Shown: piece by piece, positions 1 to 11,334 of the stretch
Position numbering within the stretch: the stretch's first letter is position 1
Layout of the letters: every line of letters starts with the position of its first letter
DNA from: Allomyces macrogynus ATCC 38327
Taxonomy: Eukaryota > Blastocladiomycota > Blastocladiomycetes > Blastocladiales > Blastocladiaceae
Assembly (NCBI GenBank): GCA_000151295.1
Contig: GG745329.1
Span: forward strand, 937,590 to 1,001,589
DNA: 64,000 bases
Direction of reading: 5' to 3'
The notes under the pieces: generated by a model
What the model was told of the DNA's origin: nothing
The model's database searches: none
The model's input: the letters and a program-made list of their open reading frames with translations, nothing else
Made by a program: the position numbers and the translations under genes

Positions 1-539
1 GACACGTGCGTGATTAGTGTCGGCGCGAGTCGCTCGACGACAAGCGACGGTAACGACACGCGGTGCAGGCGCCGTGCCGCCTCGCGGACCGCGTCGCGCA
101 GCAGGAGCTGGATGCGGTCGATAAACGTCGGGTCGCTGGATATTGACGAGTACCAGCCAGCAATAAAGTCGCGGATTACCAGCTGGATCAGGTGGTCTGC
201 AGCAGCAAGCGGATCGATGGTCGCGGTCGACGATGATGCAGCGTCGGGGCCTTGCAGCAATGGGTCGTGGCCAAGACGGAACGGGCCCTCGCTACTGAGC
301 GGGAACGATTGGGCAGCAGCACGCTCGGCAATCAGAGCAGCGAGTCGAGCATCCCAAGAGCTGCTGAGCGATAGGCTGCCAACAATGCGCTTGGCCGTTG
401 GTTCGGGCGGATCAGGCTCCGGGTGCCTGGCCTCCTTGATGTGCAGAAAGAGCGACACGAGCGTCCAGGCCCCGAGAATGCAGACGAGGCCAATGAGTGT
501 GTTGACAAGAACATTGGCGAATAGTTGCACGAGGCCCAT
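1..539 (-). CDS. PXA-domain sorting nexin-like protein, N-terminal part
   Basis: The reading frame opens at an ATG on the minus strand (539) and stays open to the window edge, giving about 179 residues with the C-terminus missing. Residues about 5-30 form a hydrophobic segment that looks like a membrane anchor. From about residue 110 the protein matches the start of a PXA (PX-associated) domain, with the hallmark run LIQLVIRDFIAGWYSSIS followed by an amphipathic stretch and a closing LAPTLITHV. Proteins with an N-terminal anchor and PXA domain (SNX13/14/19/25, yeast Mdm1) tether membranes, often ER to vacuole or endosome. PX, RGS or nexin-C domains would lie outside the window and cannot be checked. 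It is transcribed divergently from the YME2 homolog. Confidence 0.7.
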   Translation of the reverse strand, partial: MGLVQLFANVLVNTLIGLVCILGAWTLVSLFLHIKEARHPEPDPPEPTAKRIVGSLSLSSSWDARLAALIAERAAAQSFPLSSEGPFRLGHDPLLQGPDAASSSTATIDPLAAADHLIQLVIRDFIAGWYSSISSDPTFIDRIQLLLRDAVREAARRLHRVSLPSLVVERLAPTLITHV

Positions 540-985
540 GATGATCGCTGTTCACGGCCGGGCCGGGTCCGACGTGGTCGCGCTCGCGGTCGTGGCGGTG
601 GAGCGGGTCGTTATGGAGAGAGCTAGCACGCCCGAGCAGACGAGCACCGGGCGTCCGCGAGCCCTTGATGCGCGGGCGAGTGCAGCAAGTCGGCGCGGCG
701 TCGGGGACGTTGTCCTTGGGCGAGATGCGGGGCCACAAGGTTGCTTGCCGCATGCTGCCGCGCGTCTCCACAGCAAGGCAGGCAGGCACGGACGGCAGTG
801 AGCTGGACCACGTCACTCGCGCCTGACACGCGCTTGTGATGTGTCGTGCTGTTGTCTGGTCGCGTCAGTTTCTCCACCCGTGCTCCACCTCTCCGACGCG
901 ACACCGCGCACGATTAGCAGCATTTCTGCCCTGAAGGCCCTCAACTCTTGATCAACTGCTGCAAAGAAAAGACTCTCAAGTCGCC
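540..985. other. Divergent intergenic region (PXA gene / YME2)
   Basis: These 446 bases separate two divergent start codons and should carry both promoters. No TATA box, RNA gene or supported small ORF was recognised. ORFs here use atypical residues and lack family matches. Confidence 0.5.
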
Positions 986-3759
986 ATGACGCTCCAGCGG
1001 CTCCTCGGCCGCTCGCTCGCGCTGGCCAGGCCACGACTGCCGCCAACGTTCCTGCGCCACGGTCCTCTCGCCGCCGCTGCCCAAGTGCGGCTCCTGTCCA
1101 CACCCATTTACGCTGCGATCCCGAGTACCCGACGCAATGCGCAAGCTGGTCCCGCACAGCCCTCGCTGTTCCGTTCGGCCACATTGGCGGAGCCAAGGTG
1201 GGCAAGTGCACGTCCGGCGACTGCCAGTACTGCTCGCCGCAACGCCACTTTGGCGACCCCGACCGCCGTCTTGGCCGACCCGGAGCCGGCCGCTGTGCAG
1301 CAGCGTACGTCGGCCGTCCTCTACTTGGACAACCTCTTCCCGATCAAGTTGGGCCGGTGGGACCCGACGTCGGCGTTCGTTACGCTCGACACGACCAAGC
1401 TGCAGGCCAAGATCTTGAAAATGGTACCGTCCGACCTACGCACCGTCGCCAGCGTCTCGGTCGACTCGGTCAATCCGCGGCTCAAGGACGGCGGCGCGTT
1501 TGCCACCGTTTCGTTTGACGCGAGCGCGACGACCGTGGATGCCGTGACCAACGCCATCAACGCGTATCTCGCCAAGAACGCCGTCACGAGGTCGTCGATG
1601 CTGCTGCCGGGTCTTGGGCGCGGGTTTGCGCACCCAGTGCGCGGCATGGTGTTCAACGAAGACATCGCTGCACTGACGCCGTCGATTCGGCTCAAGGTCG
1701 ACACGTCGGAGGAAGTTCCGTTTGTATGATTGTTTTACCCTCTTTGCTATGTGGTGGTGGCTTCGTTTTGACCTCAGCTCTCTGCTCCACCAGGAAACCA
1801 TCTACTCGACGTACCGGCCGTTTGGCGAAATCACCGACATCAAGTACCTGAACCCCAAGACGGTCACGGTGCAATTCAAGCACATGCGTGCAGCCACGTC
1901 GGCGCGCAACTGCACCTACGCGCTCAAAGTCAACGGCGCGACGCTCAAGCCGGCCTACGAGAAGCTCATTGTGTGCATTCGTCTCCCTTGTCTCTCTGGT
2001 CGTGCCGCTCGACGCTCATAAACATTCGTTTCCCATGATCCCAGAAAACGCATCACATCATGGGCTGGATGACGTCGCATCCGCGCATCGTCGTACCGCT
2101 CGTCGTCGCCCTGCTCGTGACGATTGGCGTCTACATTTTCGACCCGATCCACGTGTTCTTTGTCGAATCCAAGGCCACGAACCGGTTCAAGATGCTTTCC
2201 AAGGACGCGGCGTGGCTGCAGGCCTTCCCGAAACTGCTGCACCGGCTCGAAACCTTCCTGCAGCGGCTGCCCGGCCTGAGCAATTGGGAAATCATTGCCG
2301 CGCATTCGCAGCCGATCGGGATCGAGCTCGACGACTTTAACGGCGGCGACAGCCAAGTGCCTCGGCTGCAGTCGGCACTCTACGAAGCGCCCGACGCGCT
2401 GCTCGTGATCGCCGGTCCGTCCGGGTGCGGCAAGTCGGAACTTGCGCATACGGTCACGGCGCCTGCGGTGGACCACGCGCGGATCGTGATTGATTGCGAC
2501 GCGTTTGTCTTCCGCGCGCACACGGATGCGGATGTGATTCGGCTGCTGGCCGCGCAGGTCGGGTACTGGCCCGTGTTCCACTCGCTCAACAAGTTGTGGA
2601 ATTACGTGGACGTTGCGCTGACGGCGGCGACCGGGACCAAGACGGGCATGTCGGTCTCGAACGAGGCCATGGTCAAGCATATCTTGGAGACGGTCGGGGT
2701 CGCGCTGACCAAGCTGGGCCAGGAGCGCAAGCCGCGTACGTTCTCGATGCTCTTTTCGTACCTATCAAGCATACACACCGCACTTGGCTCACTTTCTCCA
2801 ACACCGTAATTCTAGACGAGCCGTACCCCGTCGTCGTCCTCGACAACTTCCTCAAGGACAAGGCCGGCCGGAACCTGTCGAGCTACTACGACATTCTCGC
2901 GCAATGGGCCGGATGGCTCGTCGAAAACGGGATCGCGCACGTCGTTGTCGTCGGCAGCACGGGCCAGCGCGGCGGCGGCGAAGTCGGTGTCCTGCAAGCG
3001 CTCGGCCGCGCGCTGCCCACCAAGACCGTCCAGGTCGTCACGCTCACGGACATGCCCGCCGACCAGGCCGAGCGGTACCTATCGCTGCGTCTCGCCGCGG
3101 CCCCCGCGGCCCCGACCCCGGGCGAAATGAAGCAAATCATTGCGACGGTCGGCGGCCGCGCGACCGACCTGGCCGCGCTCGTGAACAAGTTGCTCGACGG
3201 GAAGCCCGTCGCCGACGCGATCGAGGAACTCGTGCAGAAGGCGGTTTTGGAGCTGCAAAAGCACGGGTTCCATGCGGGCACCTGGACGACGTCGCAGTTC
3301 TGGCACGTGGCGCGGCAGCTTGATGCAGCGACGGCGTTGCCGTTTGATAAGTTGAGGTTCTCGACGCTGTTCAACGGCAACGCCGCGCCGTTGCTCGACA
3401 TGGAACGCGCCGAGCTGTTGGCGGTCGAGTACGAGAATGGCCGGCCCGCGCAGATTCGACTGAACAAGCCGCTGTACGCGACGGCGCTCGCGCGCCTGCG
3501 TGGCGACAAGGCGTTTTCCGCGGCCATGGATGTGACAATGTTCAAGGATTTGATCAAGACTGAGGGCGCCAAGATCCGGTCGTACGAGGACGAGTACACG
3601 AAACTGGCTGAGGTGGCTGCGCGCACGGCAGCGACGCGGCGGACGGTGGACAAGGCCGTGGACCAGCGGCTCACGTACCTGGCCGACATGATGGCCGCGT
3701 CGCAGGCCAAGGTGCAGGTGTGGACAACGCAGTTGGCCGAGGCCAAGAAGGCGTTGTGA
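986..3759 (+). CDS. YME2: Mitochondrial inner-membrane protein YME2 (RNA12, escape protein 2)
   Basis: Four exons (986-1723, 1794-1970, 2045-2735, 2816-3759) give 849 residues, almost exactly the length of yeast Yme2 (850). The N-terminus is Arg/Ala/Leu-rich without acids, as in a matrix-targeting presequence. An RRM spans the exon 1/2 junction region (about residues 235-305, ending YALKVNGATLKPAYEKLI). It is followed by a membrane span (IVVPLVVALLVTIGVYIF) and a C-terminal ATPase-like domain with Walker A GPSGCGKSE and the conserved EPYPVVVLDNF. In yeast the protein spans the inner membrane and affects mtDNA escape and nucleoid structure. The intron donor GTACGT at 2736 was chosen because it alone keeps the frame into EPYPVVV. 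The C-terminal 60 residues are predicted coiled coil. Confidence 0.92.
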
Positions 3760-4195
3760 TGAGAGGGCGAGAGATAAGGCGGGCTAGGGAAATTCATGTC
3801 CAGAGCCTTAGAAATCGGGCACAATCGTAATCCTGTATGTGCGCGGGGAGGGAGAGGTCTCATTTAAAACGGGCCCCACGGAACCGAAACGAAAACGAAA
3901 CGGGAAACAGCTGCGAGTCAACGGGAGGCGAGACGGCACTGAAAAAAAAGGAACAGAAGGAAAAAGACTCAATATGGGCCGCTTCGCAAACACCATCAAA
4001 CCGAGGAGAAGAGAAAAGGCGAACAAGAGAGAACGGCGACGAACGGGAGGGAGGGAGCGAGAGCGAGAACGAGAGAGAGGACACATCAAAAGAGAATCAC
4101 AACACCGCGTGCCGCGCCGACAAAACGACAGCGACAGCGGCAGAATCGCGGCTACGGCCACGGCCAAGACACGACTCCGCAGAAAACCGGGTCGC
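3760..4195. other. Convergent intergenic region, purine-rich
   Basis: This stretch lies between the 3' ends of YME2 (+) and the SDR gene (-). The plus strand is strongly purine-rich (many GAGAGA/GAAACG units at 3880-4090). No gene or RNA is supported; it probably holds the two 3' UTRs. Confidence 0.5.
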
Positions 4196-5552
4196 TTAGT
4201 CGCTTGGCCAGATGCCCTGCTTCTTGTACCCGTCGACAATGTCTCGGATGTGCTGCTCGGTCACTTCTGGGATCAAGTACGAGAAGCCAACTACCTTTTC
4301 GATCTTGGTGCCGTCCATGGACAGCGAGTTGTTGTAGAGCAGCTCTTGGTCGAGGTAGGGCGTCAAGGGCGAGTTGGTGATGTTCGAGGCCTTGAGCAGG
4401 TCACTCCACGGCGCCATATGCGTGTCATTGACCTAGCATCACAAGAAAACCAGCGGTGGGTCAGATCACAATTCACGACTGAGAAACGAACGCAATCCAC
4501 CGACGAGCGCGCGCACATACCTCCTCCGTGACTGACTCGAGGTTAAGCTTAGCAAACTGGGAGATGATCGACCCTTGGAACCCGGTCTGAATCCCGAAAA
4601 TCGAGCGAATATGGCGGTTGATGGTCTCCTGGTCCGTGTCCTGCTTGTCGACCAAGTTGAAGACCTCGCCCTTGGCCTCCTTGTCCTTGTAGTACTCGCA
4701 CAGCGCCCAGAGCGCGCGGCACACGTCCTCAACGTGCACCGTGTTGATGCGCAGGTCCTTGGTCCACAAAAACTTCATCTCCTCCTTGAGGTGCTTGTAA
4801 ATGTGGCCAATGATGAGCCGCGGCGTGATGCCTTGCATGTCGCCCGGGCCGTAGACAATGGCGGGCCGCACGATAATCAGGTTCAGGTCCGGAATCTTCT
4901 TGATTTCCTCCTCGGCCTTGGCCTTGGCCTTGGCAATGCCCGTCCACGGCTTGATCTTGGCGTTCTCGTCGCTGCTCTTCTACTCGGATGCGCAAGTGAC
5001 GCGTCAGCGGGTGGACATTGAAGAAACAGTGAACGGAAACACCGTACCTTGTCGCCGTCATAGACCTGGCCCGTCGAGACCTCGACGTACACTTTACACT
5101 TTTGCTTGGCGGCCTCCTTGGCACAGTTGACCGAGAGCACAAACACCTTTTCCTCGTAGACGCTGTCGGACTGCGAGTACTTGGTCTCGGCGGCGAGGTT
5201 GATGACATAGTCCCACTTGGCGCCGTCGTCGCGTGCAAACGCGCGTTCAATCGAGGCTAAAACACACGGCAAGTTACCAAGTTAGTCGTGCAGTCGAGCG
5301 ATACCCACTTGAAAATCAGAAAACCACATCGGATCACAGCGCGCCATTTCACGTACCAGGGCTCACCAAGTTGGCCTGGCGAAACTCGACCTTTTCAATC
5401 GCGGCCTTGTGCGCGTCGTTGAGCCAGGCAGTTGCGGGCAGGACTTTGTCGACGACGCGAATGTTGGCGGGCGGCACGCCCTGCGAGAGCAGGTAGGCGA
5501 CGAGGTTGCGGCCGATAAAGCCAACGCCGCCGAGCAGAAGCACAGTGGCCAT
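4196..5552 (-). CDS. Extended short-chain dehydrogenase / NAD-dependent epimerase-like protein
   Basis: Four exons on the minus strand (5552-5357, 5256-5048, 4979-4521, 4432-4196) give 366 residues. The N-terminal Rossmann motif GGVGFIGRNLVAYLL is the TGxxGxxG-type nucleotide site of extended SDRs. NLAAETKY, VEVSTGQVYDGDK and VRPAIVYGPGD follow in the order expected for UDP-sugar epimerase relatives, and the substrate-loop motif INTVHVEDVCRAL is present. The usual catalytic YxxxK is not visible: the aligned stretch reads PWTGIAKAKAKAEEE, with Thr where Tyr is expected. The substrate is unknown, and the protein may be a binding rather than a catalytic SDR. Splice phases were set by the alignment: the exon 1 donor GTACGTG at 5356 keeps frame, while the earlier GTGAGC does not. 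Confidence 0.85.
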
Positions 5553-6841
5553 GGTGACGAGGTGCGTGGAGCGCGAAGTCGGTTCGAGAACGTGAAGGCG
5601 CGGAGGGTGCGGGGGCGTGCGTCAAGCGCTGCTGGTCCAAGTGCCGTTTGATTCGAGGGAGGCGGGGCAAGTGGGCACGAGAGTCGGATGGAAGGTGGGT
5701 GAGGAGAATGACGAATAGCGCACAGAAAGCCAAACCAGCAGAATGAGGAGGCGAGCGCGTCGGATTGACCGTAGATCGAGGACAAATATATACGCAAAGA
5801 GGAACGTGTCGAGCACGCTGGTTAGTTTTCCGACGCGCCAGAGCAAAGATAACCGGGCTCGCGATGTGGGCAAAGACAGCGCGCAACGCTCGGCTGCCTC
5901 ACGCCCCTCCTCGTGCGGCCGCTGCTCGAGAAAACAACACAGGTGGTCGCTAAGAGAGAGTCGCAGCGCGCACGGGCGAACCAGCCCTCCGCCAACTTGG
6001 CCCAATGCAAGTTGTCGAGCTGGGAGGCGCCGAGGACTCGGCACGGCAGAAAGACCCGCCAAACGCGTGCAACCGAGCGAGCGAGCGGGCATGGCGCCGA
6101 GCAAGGGTGGGCGGCACCGTGGGTCGTGGGCAGCGGGAAGCGGGCAGTGCGGGAAGGAGGCGTAAGGGCCGTTGCAGGAGGGGGACGCGTCAAGCACGTA
6201 CGTGCACGCGGATCGTGGAGCAGGTCCGAGTGGGGGCGCCAACCGGGTTGCTGCAGCGAGGTCCACGGTTCGTGCGCGCGGTGCGGGCGCGTCGGAAGAG
6301 CGGGAGCTGAACAAGCGTCGGGTTCTTGGAGGCCGGCACGGGTACGTTGCACGCGGTCGGGTGGCAGATGGCACGCGATCGCAGAGGGAAGGAGATGGTC
6401 GGCGCGCGCGGTGCAGGACGGCCTGATGTTGACGGTTGGGCGCGTGCAGCAGCTCGGTGTCGGCGTGAGCGTGAGCGTGAGCGTCGCGGGCGAGCGCGTG
6501 TGTCACGGTCGGGGGCGGCGGCAGCAGCAGCAGCGAGAGCACGACAAGATAGCAGCACAGAGGCAGCGTTGGTTGGCCGTCCAGGTCAAAAACACGGCGG
6601 GTGGCGGGCGTGAGCGCGAAGTGGGGCACGGGTGCGTGTGTGTCCACGCGCGCCGAGACTCCAAATCAAATCGAAGCCAACGTGCACAAGTGACTGGACT
6701 TCATGAGCAATTTGACTGAGGCCTTCGACTTGAAATCCGCACAATAAGGTGCACAATTCATTCCGAGCGGTTTTCCAGGTGCTTTTCGAGCACTTTATCC
6801 CAGATAGCTCAAATACAATGACAGGGATTCCAAAAAACATC
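5553..6841. other. Long GC-rich intergenic region upstream of the SDR gene
   Basis: About 1.3 kb without a supportable gene. Long ORFs exist on both strands, but they overlap each other, are dominated by Arg/Ala/Gly and show no family motif, as expected from high GC. The region probably carries the SDR promoter on its left side and the upstream part of the tRNA gene on its right side. Confidence 0.45.
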
Positions 6842-6913
6842 GGGGGTTTAGCTCAGTGGGAGAGCGTCCGCTTTGCATGCGGAAAGCCGCGGGTTCAAAC
6901 CCCGCAACCTCCA
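6842..6913 (+). tRNA. tRNA-Ala (anticodon UGC)
   Basis: A full cloverleaf can be folded by eye. The acceptor stem GGGGGTT pairs with AACCTCC (one G-T wobble) and the discriminator is A6913. The D arm is GCTC/GAGC, the anticodon arm TCCGC-TTTGCAT-GCGGA has anticodon TGC, and the T arm GCGGG-TTCAAAC-CCCGC contains the B box GGTTCAAACC. The A box TAGCTCAGTGG is internal. There is no intron. CCA is not encoded beyond the discriminator. T-rich runs that could stop RNA polymerase III occur from about 6970. Confidence 0.96.
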
Positions 6914-7455
6914 AAATGCCACATCCGCCATTTCTTCGGCATTGCTGGAAGAACACAGGACGAAGTGGTGATTTTGCCATTTTGGTTTGAAGGTTTGCAC
7001 TCGCACCAGCCAGTTGCCACGGCTCCACTGCTGCGCACCGCTTTCTTGCTGCGCCTCTCCCCAAGTCGGTCCATGACCCCCCAGACTTTGCCTTAACCAA
7101 CGCAAACGTCGCGGGATCCTCTCGTCAGTCGGCCCAGCACGGCAGCTAATTGTCGCAACAAGCGAACCTCGACCAGCGTCCCAACCAGCTGCATTGCACG
7201 CTCCCGCGCAACCTCGTCGCGCTCCACCTGTTTTACGTCGCGCAATCCGACTCAGCACCCCGTCTTGCACCCAACCAGCACGACACGACCCTGCCTGCGC
7301 GCGTCGTCAACGTGCCTACTCGTTTGCAACACGCACCTCGCGCACCTGCTGCTCCGGATCCCGTGCACCGTCCGTGCCCCGCGCTGCTCGCGCACGTCCA
7401 GTCGGCCTCGCCCCCGCCCGCTTGACGTTCCACGACCCCGACCACCGTCAACACC
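6914..7455. other. Intergenic region / promoter of the pseudokinase gene
   Basis: The region between the tRNA and the next start codon is C-rich on the plus strand from about 7170 on, like the 5' leaders of other genes in this window. No TATA box or additional gene was recognised. Confidence 0.4.
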
Positions 7456-10400
7456 ATGGCCGAGTTCCCGGGCATGGTCGGCGGCGCCATTGACGCCGAC
7501 CTCGAAAAGCAGCTCGCCAAGGAGCTCGGCGACACTAATGCCAACGACGACGGCAAAAAGAAGAAGGGCAAATGGGGCCGTCGCATCAACCGCGCCGTCG
7601 ACAAGATCCTCACGCACCCGGTCGTGGAGGCCGGCAAGACAGCGATCCGGTTCGTGCCGGGGCTCGGAGCGTTTGTCATTGGCGTGGACCGGTACGTTCT
7701 CGTCGTCGTCGTGTGGTCGCCCATCATATGAGATGGTGATCGCGCTGTGATGGGGTCGGCGGAGGTGGTGCGGTTCATCGTGCTTTCCCCACGGCCATAC
7801 GTGCGGCGGTCGTGCTTTGCCCGACGATTACCGCGGCAGTGGCAGCGGCGGCGGCGGCAGCACGACCTCGGCAGCGGGCAACAACCGCGCCACCAGTCGA
7901 GCGAACCCACACTTGCGAGCTGCCGCCTGCGTTTTGACCGCGAACATCGACACTGACCGAGATCGTGCATGCATTACGATCATTAGCCTGACGCGATGGA
8001 AGCTCACTTACACGAGCAACGAGTCGCTCATTGCCATGCTCGAAAAGAAAATGACCGACATCACCGTCACCTACATTGCCCTCATCGAGCTGCTGCCGCC
8101 CGCCGAGCGCCGCGAGGACAACCCGCGGCTGCAAGTCTTTGCGAAGAAGACGGAGCAGATCAAGAAGCTCGTCGGGTTCATCCAAAAGTCGATTGACCAG
8201 TACAACACCAAGTCGGAAAAAGAGCGGCTCATGCTCGCCGAAGTCATCCAGTCGTCGTTCAAGTCGCTGCAGGGCGTGCTCGACGAGTTGCAGCGCGATA
8301 TCCAGGTGCATCTCGGCATCCAGACGACGGCGGGGATCCAGGCACAGGGCAACAAGCTCGACAACATTGTCAAGGTGCTGCTCGCGCAACGCACGGTGCT
8401 CGAGGGCCAAGCCGATCGCAACGAAAAACTGCTCGCACTCATGCAGCGGCAAGTCGAATCGTCCGAGTACATGTCGCAGTGCATGTCGCAGCTCAAGGAG
8501 GACCTCACGCCGGGCTACGCCAAGGTCGAGAACTTGGAGATTCGCCGCGTGTGGTACGACTTTTTCCGGTGGCCGGCGGCGCAGCCCGTGCAGGACCTGC
8601 TCAACCAGATGCCGCAGTACTTCAAGATGCAAAAGGACCCGGTGGCGCTCACCATGTGGACGTCGCTGCAAAAGGGCGAGCTGCTGACCATCGAGGATCT
8701 CGGCATTGGCGACCCGAACGGGCTCGTCACGCCGTACGACTTGAACGAAGTGTTCCCGTTCGACCCAGTCTACAAGATTTCGATTGGCGACTGGCTCGTG
8801 TGGAAGGGGCTCGGGTGGCTCTTCTTGGCCGCGGAAATGGAGCGCAAGCTGCTGCCGTTCCGCAACAAGTTTTTGCTGTGCACGTCGGTCGTGAGCAAGT
8901 TCATTGGGTTCATTTCCGACACGCTACACAACCTGCGCAAGGAGCACGGGTACGACACGGCCATGCACGCGCGGCTGCTCGATATTTCCGTGCGCATCGT
9001 CTCGTCCTCGCTGCCCGATTTCTCGGAACGGTTCCAACTGTTCATGGAAACGCTCTCCGACGCGTACGACGTGATTGACGGCGCCTTCAACGACGCCAAG
9101 AGGACGTGGTATGACGCCGAGATTGTGCGCACGCTCATCCAGTCGCTCTCGACGTTCCAGTGGCGGCTGGCCGCTGCTGTCGAGGACCTCGGCGGGTCGG
9201 GCGAGCTGTGGGACGCCAACGAGATTGAGCAGCTCACCAACCAAGAAGTCGAGCGCACGCAATGGGCACACACGCTCGCGGGCCACTACGCGACCACGGT
9301 CTGGAACCAGTGGAACGGCGGGTCGGCGCTCATTTCGCCGCACGCGCTGTCCAAGGTGGAAAAGCTTGGCAAGAAAACGTTGAAGATGGAGTATGCGTTC
9401 CAGCCCGTTGTGCTGCGCCCGCTCGCGCTCACGTCGGCCTCGGCCGAGGCGGCACCGCAGTTTGAGCTGGCCGCGCAGACAGCCACCTACTCGGCGTGCC
9501 GGTCGCTGTTGCAGACGCTTGGCGTGACCATGTACTCGGGCTGCTGGATGGCCGTTGTCGAGTACTGCGCGAACGGCAACCTCAAGTCGTTTTTGCGGTC
9601 GCCGCCGGCGCAGTCGCTGCCGCTCGTGACCAAGTTGCGCATCTTGTTGCAGATTGTCAACGCCATTCGGTTCCTGCACTCGCGCGGCATTGCGCACCGG
9701 TGCCTGACGGCCGCGCACATTTACTTGGCCGAGGGGCTCGCGCCCAAGGTCGGCGGTCTGCTGCCGTCGGCCGAGGATGCGGACGTGCTCCGGTACCGCG
9801 CGCCCGAGGTCATGCATCTGAGCACGCGCACGCCGGCGACCGAGGCCGATGCCGAAGTCGACTGGAAGGCCGCCGACGTCTACTCGCTCGGCCACTTGCT
9901 GCGCGAGCTGCTCACGGACGAGGTGCCCTTGGCCGATGCAGGCGACTCGGTCGATGCCGTCAAGAAGGCCGCGGCGACCTACACGTCGGACATGGCCAAG
10001 AACGGCCTGCCCGGTCACCTGCCGGCTGACTTGGTCGACCTGGTTGGCGACTCGCTGTCATCCGAGCTGATTGACCGCCCAGCGCTCGACCAGTTTTACG
10101 ACACGGTCGAGTCGATCCACGTGCGCCTGCGGCAAGACCTCGCGCACGACGGAATGGCCCCGTGGGAGTTTGGCGACGTGGCCAACGTGCTACCACCGCC
10201 CTACGTGTCCACAGTCGCGCGCCCGGGCATCGGCGGCAAGGGTGGTGCCCTGACCATCATGCGCCCCGCCGCATCGTCCATGCCCCCACCTGCCCTCGCC
10301 GCGATCCTGCGCCGTGCCGCGCAACCCGGCGAGGATCTGCACGCGGTCGAGCGCGACCTGCTCGCACTGGCCCCCGAATGCCCGCGCGCGCTCGTGCATG

Positions 10401-11011
10401 TTGGCGATCTCTACTACTACGACAACAGCCAGCGCGGGTTCCCGCACGACTTTGCGCGCGCACTCAACTACTACCAGCAGGCCGAAGCCGCGGGCGAGCC
10501 GCTCGCCGCGATTGGGATTGCCGACTGCCACTACTTCGGGCACGGTGGCGCGACCAAGCAGCTCGGTGTCGCGCGCGACCTCTACGCAAAGGCGCTCGAG
10601 TACCTGTCCGCGACCGACCCGGGCCCGCAGGCGCCGCCCGAGCCCAACGCACCGGCGCCGCCCCTCGTCGAGGACAACACGGGGATTCCGCGCGCCTTGC
10701 GTGCGCGCGCGCACGCCGGGATGGGCGATGTGCTCTACGATGCCGGCGAGCACTTGCAGGCGCTCGAGCACTACTACAAGGCGACGGGCATCGACCCGGG
10801 TTGCAAGCGCGCGTGGGCACGGATTGGCGACGCACACTTGTTGGGCAAGGGGGTCCCGCTCGACCCGGATGCGGCACGCAAGTTTTTCCGCAAGGCCAAG
10901 GGCACGCGGCGCGAGGTCGAGGGCATGCTCGAGTATTACCGGCTGCGTGGCGAGGCCGCGTTCATGGCCATGTACCTCAACGACGCGATGCTGTATTATC
11001 CGGATTTCTGA
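7456..11011 (+). CDS. Pseudokinase with N-terminal helical bundle and Sel1/TPR repeats (MLKL-like layout)
   Basis: Two exons (7456-7691, 7987-11011) joined across a 295-nt intron give about 1086 residues. The N-terminal 250 residues are basic then strongly helical, ending in a heptad-like region, and resemble the four-helix bundle plus brace that precedes the pseudokinase in MLKL-type proteins; this is a resemblance in layout only. Residues about 575-785 are a protein-kinase fold, but every catalytic motif is lost. The VAIK Lys position reads VVLR, the HRD loop reads HRCLTAAHIY, and DFG is replaced by VGG. The APE-like RAPEV and DVYSLGHLLREL remain. From about residue 875 Sel1/TPR-like repeats follow (GDLYYYDNS, AIGIADCHYFG, RIGDAHLLGKG). 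Function is unknown; a signalling or cell-death adaptor is inference. The exact intron end (AG at 7985-7986) is less sure than the body. Confidence 0.75.
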
Positions 11012-11334
11012 GCGCGGTCGAGCGCGTGCGCTCGTGCGCGGCGCGCGGCGGGCCTGGTCTGGCTCCGGTTTGAATGGTTGGCGATCTGCTTTGTTGCACG
11101 AATGTTCATAGCTCTGTTTTAGCGTTATTCAATGTACATTTTGCCGTTTTTCTTGCACCCTCTCTCCCTCTCTCCCTCTGTCCCTCTCTCAGCGTACGAC
11201 CCACGACGACCGATCGCCACGTCGTTTCTCAGTGACGTTATGTGTGGATGTCGCGCCATCACCACGACTCGTGCTCCGCTCCATCCATACTTTTCGCTTC
11301 CCGGAAACAGCAGAAACCCATCACAACCGCAATC
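11012..11334. other. Intergenic region before translin
   Basis: This 323-bp region contains the 3' end of the pseudokinase unit and a CTCTCCCT-type pyrimidine run (about 11160-11190) typical of fungal leaders. Nothing else was recognised. Confidence 0.4.

Noticed and set aside
5622..6719. Overlapping long ORFs on both strands (341 and 268 residues)
   Set aside because: They occupy the same bases in opposite directions, have skewed composition and show no domain; the region is better read as intergenic.
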